From NCBI GenBank assembly GCA_023424585.1, contig JAFADT010000949.1, positions 1 through 14,438 of the forward strand: DNA of 14,438 nt, in the 5' to 3' direction. Positions 6,193-12,697 of this stretch are shown in pieces; position 1 is the stretch's first letter; the number at the start of each line of letters is the position of its first letter. The position numbers and the translations under genes are program-made. Source of the DNA: Pseudomonadota bacterium. Its GTDB lineage: Bacteria > Myxococcota > Myxococcia > Myxococcales > Myxococcaceae. Below the pieces are notes generated by a model. It saw only the letters and a program-made list of their open reading frames with translations, did no database searches and was not told where the DNA came from.

Positions 6193-7343
6193 AGCACCGG
6201 CCGCGCTGGACAGCGGGGGCCGCGCTGGCGGCGTTGCTGCTGGCGGGGGTGTTCGTGCTGCCGCCCGAGCTGCGAGGCCTGTCCTTCGTGCTGCGCGCGG
6301 CGGGCGTCCACGGCACCCCGGCGGATGCCCTGGCCCGCCATGGCACCGGGGCCTTCACCGTCACGGACTTGAGCGTGCCCACGCACCACGGGCCGGTGCG
6401 CGCGCGGCTCTACTCGCCAGACCGGCGCAGGGGCCGGCTCATCGTGCTCACGTCGGGCGTGCACGCGGCGGGCATCGACGAGCCCCGCCTGGTGAACCTG
6501 GCGGAGGACCTGGCCATGGGCGGGCAGCCGGTGCTCACGCCGGAGCCGCCGGACCTGCTGCGCTACGAAATCACCCCGGGCCTGCCGGACATCATCGAGG
6601 AGACGGCCCTGTGGGCCCTGGGGCCGGGAGCGCTGGCGCCGGAAGGAAAGGTGGACCTCTTCGGCATCAGCTTCTCCGGAGGACTGTCCGTCGTCGCGGC
6701 CGGTCGGCCCGCGCTGCGCGACAAGGTGGCCGCGGTGCTGTCCTTTGGAGGGCATGGTGACCTGTCGCGCGTGTTGTCCTTCCTGTGCACGGGCGTCCAG
6801 GCGGACGGGACGCACCGCAGGCCGCACGACTACGGCGTGGTGGTCATCCTGCTGAATGTCGCGGACCGGCTGGTCCCGCCGGAGCAGGTGGAGGCCCTGC
6901 GCAGCGGCGTCCTGATGTTCATGCACGCGTCGCACCTGACGCTCGTGGACGCCAGGCAGGCGGAGGCCGCGTTCGCGGAGGCGCGGGCGATGGAGGCCAC
7001 CTTGCCGGAGCCCGCCGCCACGCTGCTGCACCAGGTGAACACGCGCGACGTGGCCGCGCTGGGGCCCCGGTTGCTGCCCTTCGTGAAGGACTTCGCCGGG
7101 GATCCCTCGCTGTCGCCGGAGCGCTCCCCCGCGCCCAGCGCGCCGGTCTACCTGCTGCACGGGACGGACGATTCGGTCATCCCCGCCATCGAGTCCACGC
7201 TGCTGGCGCGCGAGCTGGCGCGGCACACGCGCGTGCACCTGCTGCCCACGCCGTTGATCACCCACGCGGAGATGGACCGGCGGGCCAGCGTGATGGATTC
7301 GCTGAAGATGGTGCGCTTCTGGTCCGCCCTCCTCGACGAGTAG
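6189..7343 (+). CDS. Membrane-anchored alpha/beta-hydrolase-like protein
   Basis: The start ATG overlaps the kinase stop (ATGA at 6189-6192), so translation is probably coupled to the kinase. The product has 384 residues. Residues 8-25 are hydrophobic (AGAALAALLLAGVFVLPP) with basic residues before them, which suggests a signal anchor or an uncleaved signal peptide. The hydrolase features are a strand at RLIVLTSGVHAAG (83-95), a nucleophile elbow GISFSGG (159-165), an acid loop LLHGTDDSVIP (322-332) with Asp327 or Asp328, and a late His359 (LITHAE). The elbow departs from strict G-x-S-x-G: either Ser161 (then Ser at +2) or Ser163 (then Ser at -2) is the nucleophile. The substrate is unknown. 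An in-frame ATG 27 nt upstream (6162) lies inside the kinase gene and is not preferred. Confidence 0.75.
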   Translation: MKHRPRWTAGAALAALLLAGVFVLPPELRGLSFVLRAAGVHGTPADALARHGTGAFTVTDLSVPTHHGPVRARLYSPDRRRGRLIVLTSGVHAAGIDEPRLVNLAEDLAMGGQPVLTPEPPDLLRYEITPGLPDIIEETALWALGPGALAPEGKVDLFGISFSGGLSVVAAGRPALRDKVAAVLSFGGHGDLSRVLSFLCTGVQADGTHRRPHDYGVVVILLNVADRLVPPEQVEALRSGVLMFMHASHLTLVDARQAEAAFAEARAMEATLPEPAATLLHQVNTRDVAALGPRLLPFVKDFAGDPSLSPERSPAPSAPVYLLHGTDDSVIPAIESTLLARELARHTRVHLLPTPLITHAEMDRRASVMDSLKMVRFWSALLDE

Positions 7344-7395
7344 CGCGTTACCGCGCGACTTGACGTCCGCTGCCGGGCGCGGCTGCCATGACGGC

Positions 7396-7770
7396 ATGTC
7401 CGTGTCCCTCATCGCGTCATTCGGGCTGGGTTGGCTGTTGGCGGCCGCGCCTTCGCAGGCGGGGCGCATCGCCCCGTGCACGCCGGATTCCGGCGATTGG
7501 AACGCGGCGCAGGAGGAGCTGTCCGCGTTCGACGCTCGGCTGGAGGCGCTTCCAGAGGATGGCGAGGTGGAGGAGGCGCGGACGGGAATCCAACTGCTGG
7601 TGCGCCACCGCTGCTTCGGGAGCGCTCGCGCGGAGGAGCGCCGGGAGTCGCCAGCGAATCCGGAGCCGGCCTGGGACTACTTCGCTTCGGCCAGTCCCGC
7701 CGGGCAGGAGAAGGTCGCGGGCATGGACCACAGCTGGAAGGAGTTCGTGTCGTCGGCGGCGCGGAAGTAG
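7396..7770 (+). CDS. Small secreted protein of unknown function, possibly 3'-truncated
   Basis: A 124-residue product starting at ATG 7396. Residues 1-22 are a signal peptide (SLIASFGLGWLLAAAPSQA, cleavage probably before GRIAPC). The mature part has two cysteines (Cys28, Cys73) that could pair, and an acidic helical stretch with DWNAAQEELSAFDARLEALP and a VRHRCF segment. I do not assign a family. The last 94 nt lie antisense to the 3' end of the ELWxxDGT lipoprotein gene. After about residue 94 the reading has no sign of conserved structure, so the original C-terminus may have been lost and replaced by chance sequence read through the neighbour. It lies 52 nt after the hydrolase gene and may share its transcript. 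Confidence 0.55.
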   Translation: MSVSLIASFGLGWLLAAAPSQAGRIAPCTPDSGDWNAAQEELSAFDARLEALPEDGEVEEARTGIQLLVRHRCFGSARAEERRESPANPEPAWDYFASASPAGQEKVAGMDHSWKEFVSSAARK

Positions 7771-9284
7771 ATGCGGTTGCCCAGGCGGGTGAACCCGTCG
7801 GGGTTGGACGAGCCCGCGCCGGGGCGGATCTCCGCGAGCTGGCCGGTGGTCGCCACGCTCCCCTGGGTGAACCAGGGCTCGATGCCCGAGCCGCTCTTCG
7901 ATGCGACGAAGAGGACGGGGCCGGTGCCCGTGGGGAACAGCGGGGAGGCGTACTCGTCGCTCGTGCTCAGCGTCCGGGAGAGCTGGACGGTCCCCGCCGC
8001 CGAGCCATTCGATGCCCACAGCGACACCTCTCGTGGCGCGGGGCCCGAGCTGCCAATGGCCACGGAGAAGTAGAGCTTGCCTCCGGAGGTCGCGGTCCGC
8101 TGCACGCTGGGGTAGGCGTTCGCCTGGTCCGCATAGGGATTGGGGAGGGTCGTGACGGAGGTCTTGCCTCCGCCACCCAGGGAGACACTCTCGATGCGCA
8201 GCCTCTTCGTGCTCGGGTCCATCGAATACAGATAGACAGACGTGTTCAGCGAGCCGAGCAACTGCACGAACTTGCCGAACGCCTCCAGGCGGACGGTGCC
8301 TCCTGTCGTGCCATCCGTCTTCCACACCTCGGTGTTGGGGCCGTCTCTCAACAGGAACAGCCCCAGGCTCCCGGCGGAGCCCGTCTGCGTGATGGGAACC
8401 GCCTGCGCATCCAGCTTCTTGACCCAGGCGGTACCGGCCGGGGTGCCGTCGGTGCGCCACAGCTCGGTGCCGTGGCCGGGCGTGACCACGAAGAAGAGCA
8501 GGGCGTTGCCCACCGTGAGCGACGTGTACCCGTCGGTCGAGAGGGAACCGAAGTCCCCCAGGTGCACCGTGCCCGCAGGGGTCCCATCCGAGCGCCACAG
8601 CGAGGTGCCAGCGCCGGGCGTGTCCAGGAAGAAGAGCAGGGTGTTGCCCAGCATTGTCGGGGCGACGAGCCTCCCGAGCGTGCCGAAGTTCGCCACCTGC
8701 ACCGTGCCCGCCGAGGTCCCGTCCGAGCGCCACACCTCCACCTGGGGATTGCCGGGCGCGAACGCCCACTCGCGAATGAAGATCAGCCGCCCGTTCTGCG
8801 CGGCGGTGAACGCGAACCGGGTGCCGGTGGGGCCGGGCGTCACGTCCTTGACGAGGTGGGTCCCGGCACTGGTGCCGTCGCTGATCCACAGCTCCTGCCC
8901 GGTGCCCGGATCATCGAACTGGAAGAAGACCTTGTTTCCCACCGGAACCAGGCTGGTCATCCGGGGGACGCCCACGGAGGCGGGGGGAAACGCCTTCACC
9001 TGGAGGGTGCCGGCCTCCGTGCCATCGCTGCGCCACAAGGTCGCGCTTCCGTCAAAGAGGTTGGTGGCGAAGTAGAGCTGCCCCTGCACATCGGCCAGGG
9101 ACTCCGGGTAGGGCCCGTTGACCGAAGCGCCAGACCCCGGAGGAATGACGACCTTGACCCGCGAGGCCACCCCTGGGGGACATGCCTGCGCGGCGACCTC
9201 GCCAGTCTCGACAGTTTCGCCAGGGAGGACCCCACACCCGGCCAATCCCAGCCACACCAGGGCAAATCCACTCCTTGCGCGCAT
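7677..9284 (-). CDS. ELWxxDGT-repeat lipoprotein (predicted beta-propeller)
   Basis: A 535-residue secreted lipoprotein. ATG 9284 is preceded by a purine-rich ribosome binding site (GGAGAGGAGAGGAC). A short basic N-terminus and hydrophobic segment end in the lipobox LAGC with Cys17, so the mature protein should be lipid-anchored. Eight ELWxxDGT-type repeats follow: LWRSDGTEAGT (83-93), LWISDGTSAGT (132-142), VWRSDGTSAGT (184-194), LWRSDGTPAGT (229-239), LWRTDGTPAGT (275-285), VWKTDGTTGGT (320-330), LWASNGSAAGT (422-432) and a degenerate PWFTQGSVATT (470-480). A final FQLWSMP at 517-523 may close the ring. The repeat family is common in large secreted myxobacterial and bacteroidete proteins; its ligand is not known. 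The 3' end overlaps the convergent gene. The start codon 75 nt further upstream lies outside the signal peptide and is rejected. Confidence 0.92.
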   Translation of the reverse strand: MRARSGFALVWLGLAGCGVLPGETVETGEVAAQACPPGVASRVKVVIPPGSGASVNGPYPESLADVQGQLYFATNLFDGSATLWRSDGTEAGTLQVKAFPPASVGVPRMTSLVPVGNKVFFQFDDPGTGQELWISDGTSAGTHLVKDVTPGPTGTRFAFTAAQNGRLIFIREWAFAPGNPQVEVWRSDGTSAGTVQVANFGTLGRLVAPTMLGNTLLFFLDTPGAGTSLWRSDGTPAGTVHLGDFGSLSTDGYTSLTVGNALLFFVVTPGHGTELWRTDGTPAGTAWVKKLDAQAVPITQTGSAGSLGLFLLRDGPNTEVWKTDGTTGGTVRLEAFGKFVQLLGSLNTSVYLYSMDPSTKRLRIESVSLGGGGKTSVTTLPNPYADQANAYPSVQRTATSGGKLYFSVAIGSSGPAPREVSLWASNGSAAGTVQLSRTLSTSDEYASPLFPTGTGPVLFVASKSGSGIEPWFTQGSVATTGQLAEIRPGAGSSNPDGFTRLGNRIYFRAADDTNSFQLWSMPATFSCPAGLAEAK

Positions 9285-9380
9285 GTCCTCTCCTCTCCGG
9301 CCCGAAGCCTGGGACAGTGGAACGCGCGTCGGAATGCGCCAAGAGGACCCGGAGGGCATGGGTCCGCTGCGGGACAGATG

Positions 9381-9431
9381 CGCCCCAACCCCTTTCCGCT
9401 CAGCAGCAGGCGGGGCGCCGCTGATGGGGCG
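9381..9431 (-). terminator. Structured inverted repeat after the PQQ-type propeller gene
   Basis: CGCCCCA (9381-9387) pairs with TGGGGCG (9425-9431). Inside it, TCAGCAGC (9400-9407) pairs with GCCGCTGA (9417-9424) with one mismatch, leaving a 12-nt bulge on one side. It begins 8 nt after the stop codon of the minus-strand propeller gene. No T-tract follows, so it would be a weak or Rho-assisted terminator or an mRNA-stabilising hairpin between that gene and the lipoprotein gene. Confidence 0.3.
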
Positions 9432-9439
9432 AACACGCG

Positions 9440-9988
9440 CTAGTCACGCTGGCGCGCGATCTCGCAGTTCCAATACTCCGCCCCCACTGGGTCGAAAGCT
9501 CCCCTCAGTGAGCTGAAGAAGCCACCGTCCTCGGAACGAGTGGGCTGGGGGGCGGGTGCAACCGAGGTGCTCCACAGTTGTTGGCCGCTCGCCGCGTCGA
9601 ACGCAGTCACCGCCGAAAGGCCCATCAGCACCTGGCCTTGCTGTATTCGCAAGCAAGGCGCCATGGCGGAGATGTTCGGCCTTCGCCCCCATCCCTGCAC
9701 GTCTTCTGCGAACGTCCAAAGCACACTGCCGCTGGCGTAGTCACAGCACGAGACGCGCATGTACCACGAGGCAACCGTGCCCGTGTGCGAGCGCATCTCC
9801 TCCCAAGTCAGCGAGAGCATCGCGACAAAGGGGGGCTCAACCGCGAGCGTCACGGTCGTTCGCACGCCTCGGAGCTTGGGGGCCACGCGTGCATCGTGGA
9901 CATCGTGCCGCCACACGACGCGACCACTGGCGCGGTCGATCGCGGCGACGTAGCCCTGCACGGTTGCGATCAGCAAGGGGGGATTCAT
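9440..9988 (-). CDS. Short PQQ-type beta-propeller repeat protein
   Basis: A 182-residue protein with three PQQ-enzyme/quinoprotein-like repeat signatures: VAAIDRASGRVVWRHDV (14-30), YASGSVLWTFAEDV (84-97) and VTAFDAASGQQLWSTSV (127-143). Each is the strand-turn-strand with A.D..SG...W typical of the family. A full propeller needs six to eight blades, so this is either a half-propeller that must oligomerise or a shortened copy. ATG 9988 fits the first repeat but has no clear ribosome binding site; a TTG at 10063 would add 25 residues, including several cysteines. No signal peptide is visible from ATG 9988. Third codon positions are less G/C-rich than in neighbouring genes (many CGT, GTT, TGT, TCA codons), suggesting a different history. 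The function is unknown. Confidence 0.65.
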   Translation of the reverse strand: MNPPLLIATVQGYVAAIDRASGRVVWRHDVHDARVAPKLRGVRTTVTLAVEPPFVAMLSLTWEEMRSHTGTVASWYMRVSCCDYASGSVLWTFAEDVQGWGRRPNISAMAPCLRIQQGQVLMGLSAVTAFDAASGQQLWSTSVAPAPQPTRSEDGGFFSSLRGAFDPVGAEYWNCEIARQRD

Positions 9989-10105
9989 CGCCGGGACGTA
10001 ACACGCCCCGTGACGAACCGTCCACTCGGACACAACGCAGTGCCTGCATGAAATGGCTGTCAAGACATCCGCCCGAAGCGCGCCGTTGGGCTGAAAGCGC
10101 GCGCG

Positions 10106-10762
10106 TCAGCGCCGGGCGGGAGGGATGCTCACCGCCGTCACTCCCCGAGCATCGAGCTGGATGACGGTGGGGGCGCGCTCACACTCCCACGTGGTGACGT
10201 TGGCGAAGCACGTGTCCCCTTCGCGCCACATCCCGCCGTCCTCGTGGATGTGGCCGAACAGATGCAGCCGGGGACGCACGGCGAGCACGCGCTCGCGCAG
10301 GTCCCTGCATCCGCCTCGACCTCCTACCGAGGAGCGGTCCCCCCAGCCCGCCGGAGGCCCATGGGTGATGAGCACGTCGAGGCCCTCGGGGATGGCCGCC
10401 CACTTGCTGGCGAGCGCGGTGCCCCGAGGCAGGTTGAAGGCCCAGTTGTTGTAGGCCGGCTGCCAGGGGCTTCCCCAGAAGCGCAGGCCCGCCACGGTGG
10501 CCTCGCTGTCCTGAAGGTAGACGATGTCCTCACCCAGCAGCGCCCGGGCCGCGCCGGGCGAGTCGGCGAAGGCCCCGTCGTGATTGCCCGCGACGATGAC
10601 CTTGTGACGGTAGGGGAGGCCGCGAATCCATGATGCCGCCCGGGCGAGCTCTTCCAGGTCCCCCGCGCGGCACATGTCGCCCGCGTGGACGAAGATGTCG
10701 CCCGGAGGCATCACGAGCTCGTCGTGGAAGAGGTGAGTGTCCGAGACGGCGACGATGCGCAT
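10106..10762 (-). CDS. Calcineurin-like metallophosphoesterase (MPPED/UPF0046 type)
   Basis: A 218-residue protein with the full set of metallophosphoesterase motifs: Asp8 and His10 (SDTH), Asp29 (HAGD), Asn60-His61-Asp62 (GNHD), His134 (LITHGPP) and His171/His173 (GHIHED). These residues bind a two-metal centre that hydrolyses phosphoesters. The SDTH...HAGD spacing, the THGPP with following GW..R, and the short length match the MPPED/UPF0046 group, often tested as cyclic-nucleotide or general phosphodiesterases; the true substrate cannot be read from sequence. No signal peptide is present, so it should be cytoplasmic. ATG 10762 starts exactly at the first conserved strand (MRIVAVSDTH). The reading frame is open 213 nt further upstream, but that part is Pro/Arg/Ala-rich and unlike the family. 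About 117 nt separate it from the propeller gene. Confidence 0.92.
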   Translation of the reverse strand: MRIVAVSDTHLFHDELVMPPGDIFVHAGDMCRAGDLEELARAASWIRGLPYRHKVIVAGNHDGAFADSPGAARALLGEDIVYLQDSEATVAGLRFWGSPWQPAYNNWAFNLPRGTALASKWAAIPEGLDVLITHGPPAGWGDRSSVGGRGGCRDLRERVLAVRPRLHLFGHIHEDGGMWREGDTCFANVTTWECERAPTVIQLDARGVTAVSIPPARR

Positions 10763-10915
10763 CCCCGCAGTATGCCTCGCCGCCGCCTGTTCATCCGAGC
10801 ATGAAGCGGAGGGGGCCCTGCTGTGCGGGGGCGCATGGGGACGGTGTTGTCCATCCACTCCGGAAGCAGCGCGCCCAGGTCCTCCCTCATCGGCGCATGA
10901 CGCTCGGGAAAAGGG

Positions 10916-10964
10916 ACCGGCACCGGAAGCGGGCCGGGGGAGACCCGCTCCTTCCGGTGCCGGT
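10916..10964 (-). terminator. Strong hairpin with T-tract, probable terminator of the tonB-like gene
   Basis: ACCGGCACCGGA (10916-10927) and TCCGGTGCCGGT (10953-10964) are perfect 12-bp arms. The stem continues with AGCGGG (10928-10933) against CCCGCT (10944-10949) after a 3-nt bulge, with a 10-nt loop. Read on the minus strand, the hairpin is followed by CCCTTTTCCC, a short T-tract as in Rho-independent terminators. It lies about 128 nt after the tonB-like stop codon, rather far but in the right orientation. Confidence 0.5.
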
Positions 10965-11024
10965 ATCGCGCACATGGCCAGGCGCGATGGAATTCTCCTA
11001 ACGGCCCCCCACTCCCGCCGCGAT

Positions 11025-11049
11025 GCTTTTCCCCTCCCGAGGGGGAAGC
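11025..11049. repeat. Short inverted repeat downstream of the tonB-like gene
   Basis: GCTT-TT-CCCCT (11025-11035) faces AGGGG-G-AAGC (11040-11049) across a CCCG loop, giving 5 bp plus 4 bp around a small internal loop. On the minus strand it is followed by GAT rather than a T-tract, so it is more likely an mRNA 3' hairpin than a terminator. Confidence 0.3.
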
Positions 11050-11091
11050 AGGCGTCCGGGCGCTTTCACTGGCGGACACCTGCCTCCGCGG

Positions 11092-11850
11092 CTACGGCAG
11101 CTTCAGCTTGATGTTGAACGTGTACGACACGTTCACCGGGCGGCCCTGGAAGGTCAGCGGCTGATACCTGCGCGAGGAGAGCGTCTCCAGCACCGCGTCA
11201 TCCATGAAGGGCAGGCCCTTGATGATGCGGCAGTCGCGCACCCGGCCCTCCGTGGTGATGACGCACTTCGCGATGATCATCCCCTCCACGCCCGCGCGCC
11301 GCGCCTCGAGCGTGTAGCTGAACTGCGAACCGCTGAGCAGCCTGGGCGGCGTCATCCCACCCTGGAAGGGCAGCACGTCCGTGCCCGTGGGCACGTTCGC
11401 CACGAGGTCCGCCACGCCAATGGCTCCGATGGGGCTGGTGCTGTTCGGGTCTCCGTTCGGATCTCCCACCGGCCCGGATTCGCCCGTGCCCGTCGCGTCG
11501 GTGGTCGCCGCCGCGTCCGCGATCGTCGTGGGCTCCGGCTCAGGCTTCGCCTCCGGTGGATCCACGGGCAGCGGCTTCGGGTTCAGCGGGACGCGGTCCG
11601 TGCGCGGCTTGGGCTTCGGCTTCGTCGCGGCCGTGGCCGGCTTCGGCTGCGCGGGCTGCTTCGTTCCCCGCTGGATGGCGGGCACGTGGTGGACGATGTC
11701 AACCCAGGGCGCCTCGACGGTCTCGGGCGGGCGACCGGAGATGAAGAACACCAGGCCCAGGAGCCCCGCGTGCACGCTGATGGACACCCACGCGCCCGTG
11801 CCGAACCGTCCCGAGCGCACTCCCCGCCGTTCGATGACCGACTCAAACAT
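11092..11850 (-). CDS. TonB-family energy-transducer protein
   Basis: A 252-residue protein with the TonB layout. ATG 11850 follows AGGAGG at about 8 nt. A cytoplasmic N-terminus leads to one membrane segment at about 20-38 (AWVSISVHAGLLGLVFFIS). It carries Ser23-x3-His27, the S-x3-H pattern that in E. coli TonB (Ser16, His20) is essential for coupling to ExbB/ExbD. A periplasmic Pro/Lys/Glu-rich linker follows (about 60-108: KPKPKPRTDR, PLPVDPPEAKPEPEP), then a Gly/Ser/Thr-rich stretch. A TonB C-terminal domain is at about 165-252 (GVEGMIIAKCVITTEGRV, CRIIKGLPFMDDAVLETL, RRYQPLTFQGRPVNV). Cys196 and Cys207 may form a disulfide. No exbB, exbD or receptor gene lies within the window. It starts 118 nt after the response regulator on the same strand, so control by or co-transcription with the two-component pair is possible. 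Confidence 0.92.
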   Translation of the reverse strand: MFESVIERRGVRSGRFGTGAWVSISVHAGLLGLVFFISGRPPETVEAPWVDIVHHVPAIQRGTKQPAQPKPATAATKPKPKPRTDRVPLNPKPLPVDPPEAKPEPEPTTIADAAATTDATGTGESGPVGDPNGDPNSTSPIGAIGVADLVANVPTGTDVLPFQGGMTPPRLLSGSQFSYTLEARRAGVEGMIIAKCVITTEGRVRDCRIIKGLPFMDDAVLETLSSRRYQPLTFQGRPVNVSYTFNIKLKLP

Positions 11851-11873
11851 CTGACCCGCCTCCTGGATTGGAG

Positions 11874-11892
11874 GGGACGCTCCAGGCGTCCC
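11874..11892 (-). promoter_or_regulatory. Leader hairpin upstream of the tonB-like gene
   Basis: GGGACGC (11874-11880) and GCGTCCC (11886-11892) are perfect 7-bp arms with loop TCCAG, 24 nt before the tonB-like ATG. A second pairing, GGGGACG (11873-11879) with CGTCCCC (11892-11898), uses the same left arm and excludes the first. This could be a mutually exclusive leader structure or simply the end of the response-regulator transcript. No T-tract follows. Confidence 0.3.
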
Positions 11893-11968
11893 GTCCCCAC
11901 GAGAAGCAAGGTACGAAGTCGCGTCAGCGGAAAGGCCGACGCGGCTCCATCTGTCGGTCATGATTTCG

Positions 11969-12697
11969 TCATGAGGGGCCGCCGCTCAAGACCTCCATGC
12001 GGTAGCCCACGCCGCGCAGCGTGTGGATGGTGAAGCCAGAAGTACTCGTCCACCCGAGCTTCTTCTTCAGGTTCGACACGAAGTTGTCCACCGTGCGCGG
12101 ATCCACCACGACGTCGCGGCCCCACACCGCGTCCAGGATTTCGCCCCGGGGCAGGGCGCGGTCGCGGTGGCGCAGGAGGAACGCCAGCAGGTCGAACTCC
12201 GTGCGCGTCAGGTCCACCTCGCTGCCGTCCGCCCGCAGCACCGCGCGGCGGCCCAGGTCCAGCGTGAAGGCGCCAAAGGTCATCACCTGCGGCGGCGCCG
12301 TGCCCGCCCGGCGCACCAGCGCCTGCACGCGCGCGAGCAGCTCCCGCAGCCGGTAGGGCTTGGTGAGGTAGTCCTGCGCGCCGGCCTCGAAGCCGCGCAC
12401 CAGGTCGTCCTCCAGCGAGCGCGCGGTGAGCATCAGCACCATGCTCTTCACCCCTTCCGCGCGCAGGCGGCGGCAGAAGCTGTAGCCGTCCTCGCCGGGC
12501 AACATCACGTCCAGGATGAGCAGGTCGAACGCGCGCGCCTGGAGGTGCGGCGCCGCGTCCTTCGCGGAGGGCGCGTCCGTCACGTCGTAGCCCTCGTCGC
12601 GCAGGTTGTCGCGCAGGCCCAGGCGCAGGTTGGCGTCGTCCTCGACAATGAGGATGGAAGGGCGGGTGGAGGAGGGGGGCTGCGTCTGCGTCGTCAT
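11969..12697 (-). CDS. OmpR/PhoB-family response regulator
   Basis: A 242-residue DNA-binding regulator. The receiver domain (13-130) has acidic residues Glu19-Asp20-Asp21 (ILIVEDDANLR), phospho-acceptor Asp63 (LLILDVMLPGEDG), Thr91 (LMLTAR) and Lys113 (YLTKPY), all intact. The winged-helix output domain (about 137-235) has DLTRTEFDLLAFLLRH (162-177), then the recognition region DPRTVDNFVSNLKKKLG (199-215) and the wing TLRGVGYRME (226-235). ATG 12697 overlaps the kinase stop codon as ATGA, so it is translated by coupling to the upstream kinase and its own ribosome binding site is weak. The kinase beside it is the expected phosphate donor. Its likely targets include this operon or the adjacent tonB-like gene, but no operator repeat could be identified by eye. 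Confidence 0.96.
   Translation of the reverse strand: MTTQTQPPSSTRPSILIVEDDANLRLGLRDNLRDEGYDVTDAPSAKDAAPHLQARAFDLLILDVMLPGEDGYSFCRRLRAEGVKSMVLMLTARSLEDDLVRGFEAGAQDYLTKPYRLRELLARVQALVRRAGTAPPQVMTFGAFTLDLGRRAVLRADGSEVDLTRTEFDLLAFLLRHRDRALPRGEILDAVWGRDVVVDPRTVDNFVSNLKKKLGWTSTSGFTIHTLRGVGYRMEVLSGGPS

Larger units (their letters stand above)
10763..11091. other. 329-bp intergenic region between the tonB-like and metallophosphoesterase genes
   Basis: No convincing gene is seen on either strand: the open frames here have Arg/Pro-rich, low-complexity translations and no start with a ribosome binding site. The region must hold the 3' end of the tonB-like transcript and the 5' signals of the metallophosphoesterase gene. 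It contains two inverted repeats (10916-10964 and 11025-11049). No clear promoter pair is visible on the minus strand upstream of 10762. Confidence 0.6.

Noticed and set aside
7360..7389. TTGACG with TGCCAT as a promoter for the small secreted protein
   Set aside because: The -10 matches only 3/6 and lies 7 nt before the start codon, leaving no room for a ribosome binding site.
8242..9075. Plus-strand open frame of 277 codons within the lipoprotein gene
   Set aside because: It is a regular Pro/Ser/Val-rich antisense reading of the repeats, with no ribosome binding site or known domain.
7431..9443. Plus-strand open frame of 670 codons opposite the lipoprotein gene
   Set aside because: Its composition is that of an antisense shadow (Arg/Gly/Ala-rich), and the regular pattern only mirrors the ELWxxDGT repeats of the minus strand.
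10763..10975. Upstream extension of the metallophosphoesterase
   Set aside because: The added residues are Pro/Arg/Ala-rich, and the conserved family starts exactly at MRIVAVSDTH; part of the extension would lie over the terminator-like hairpin.
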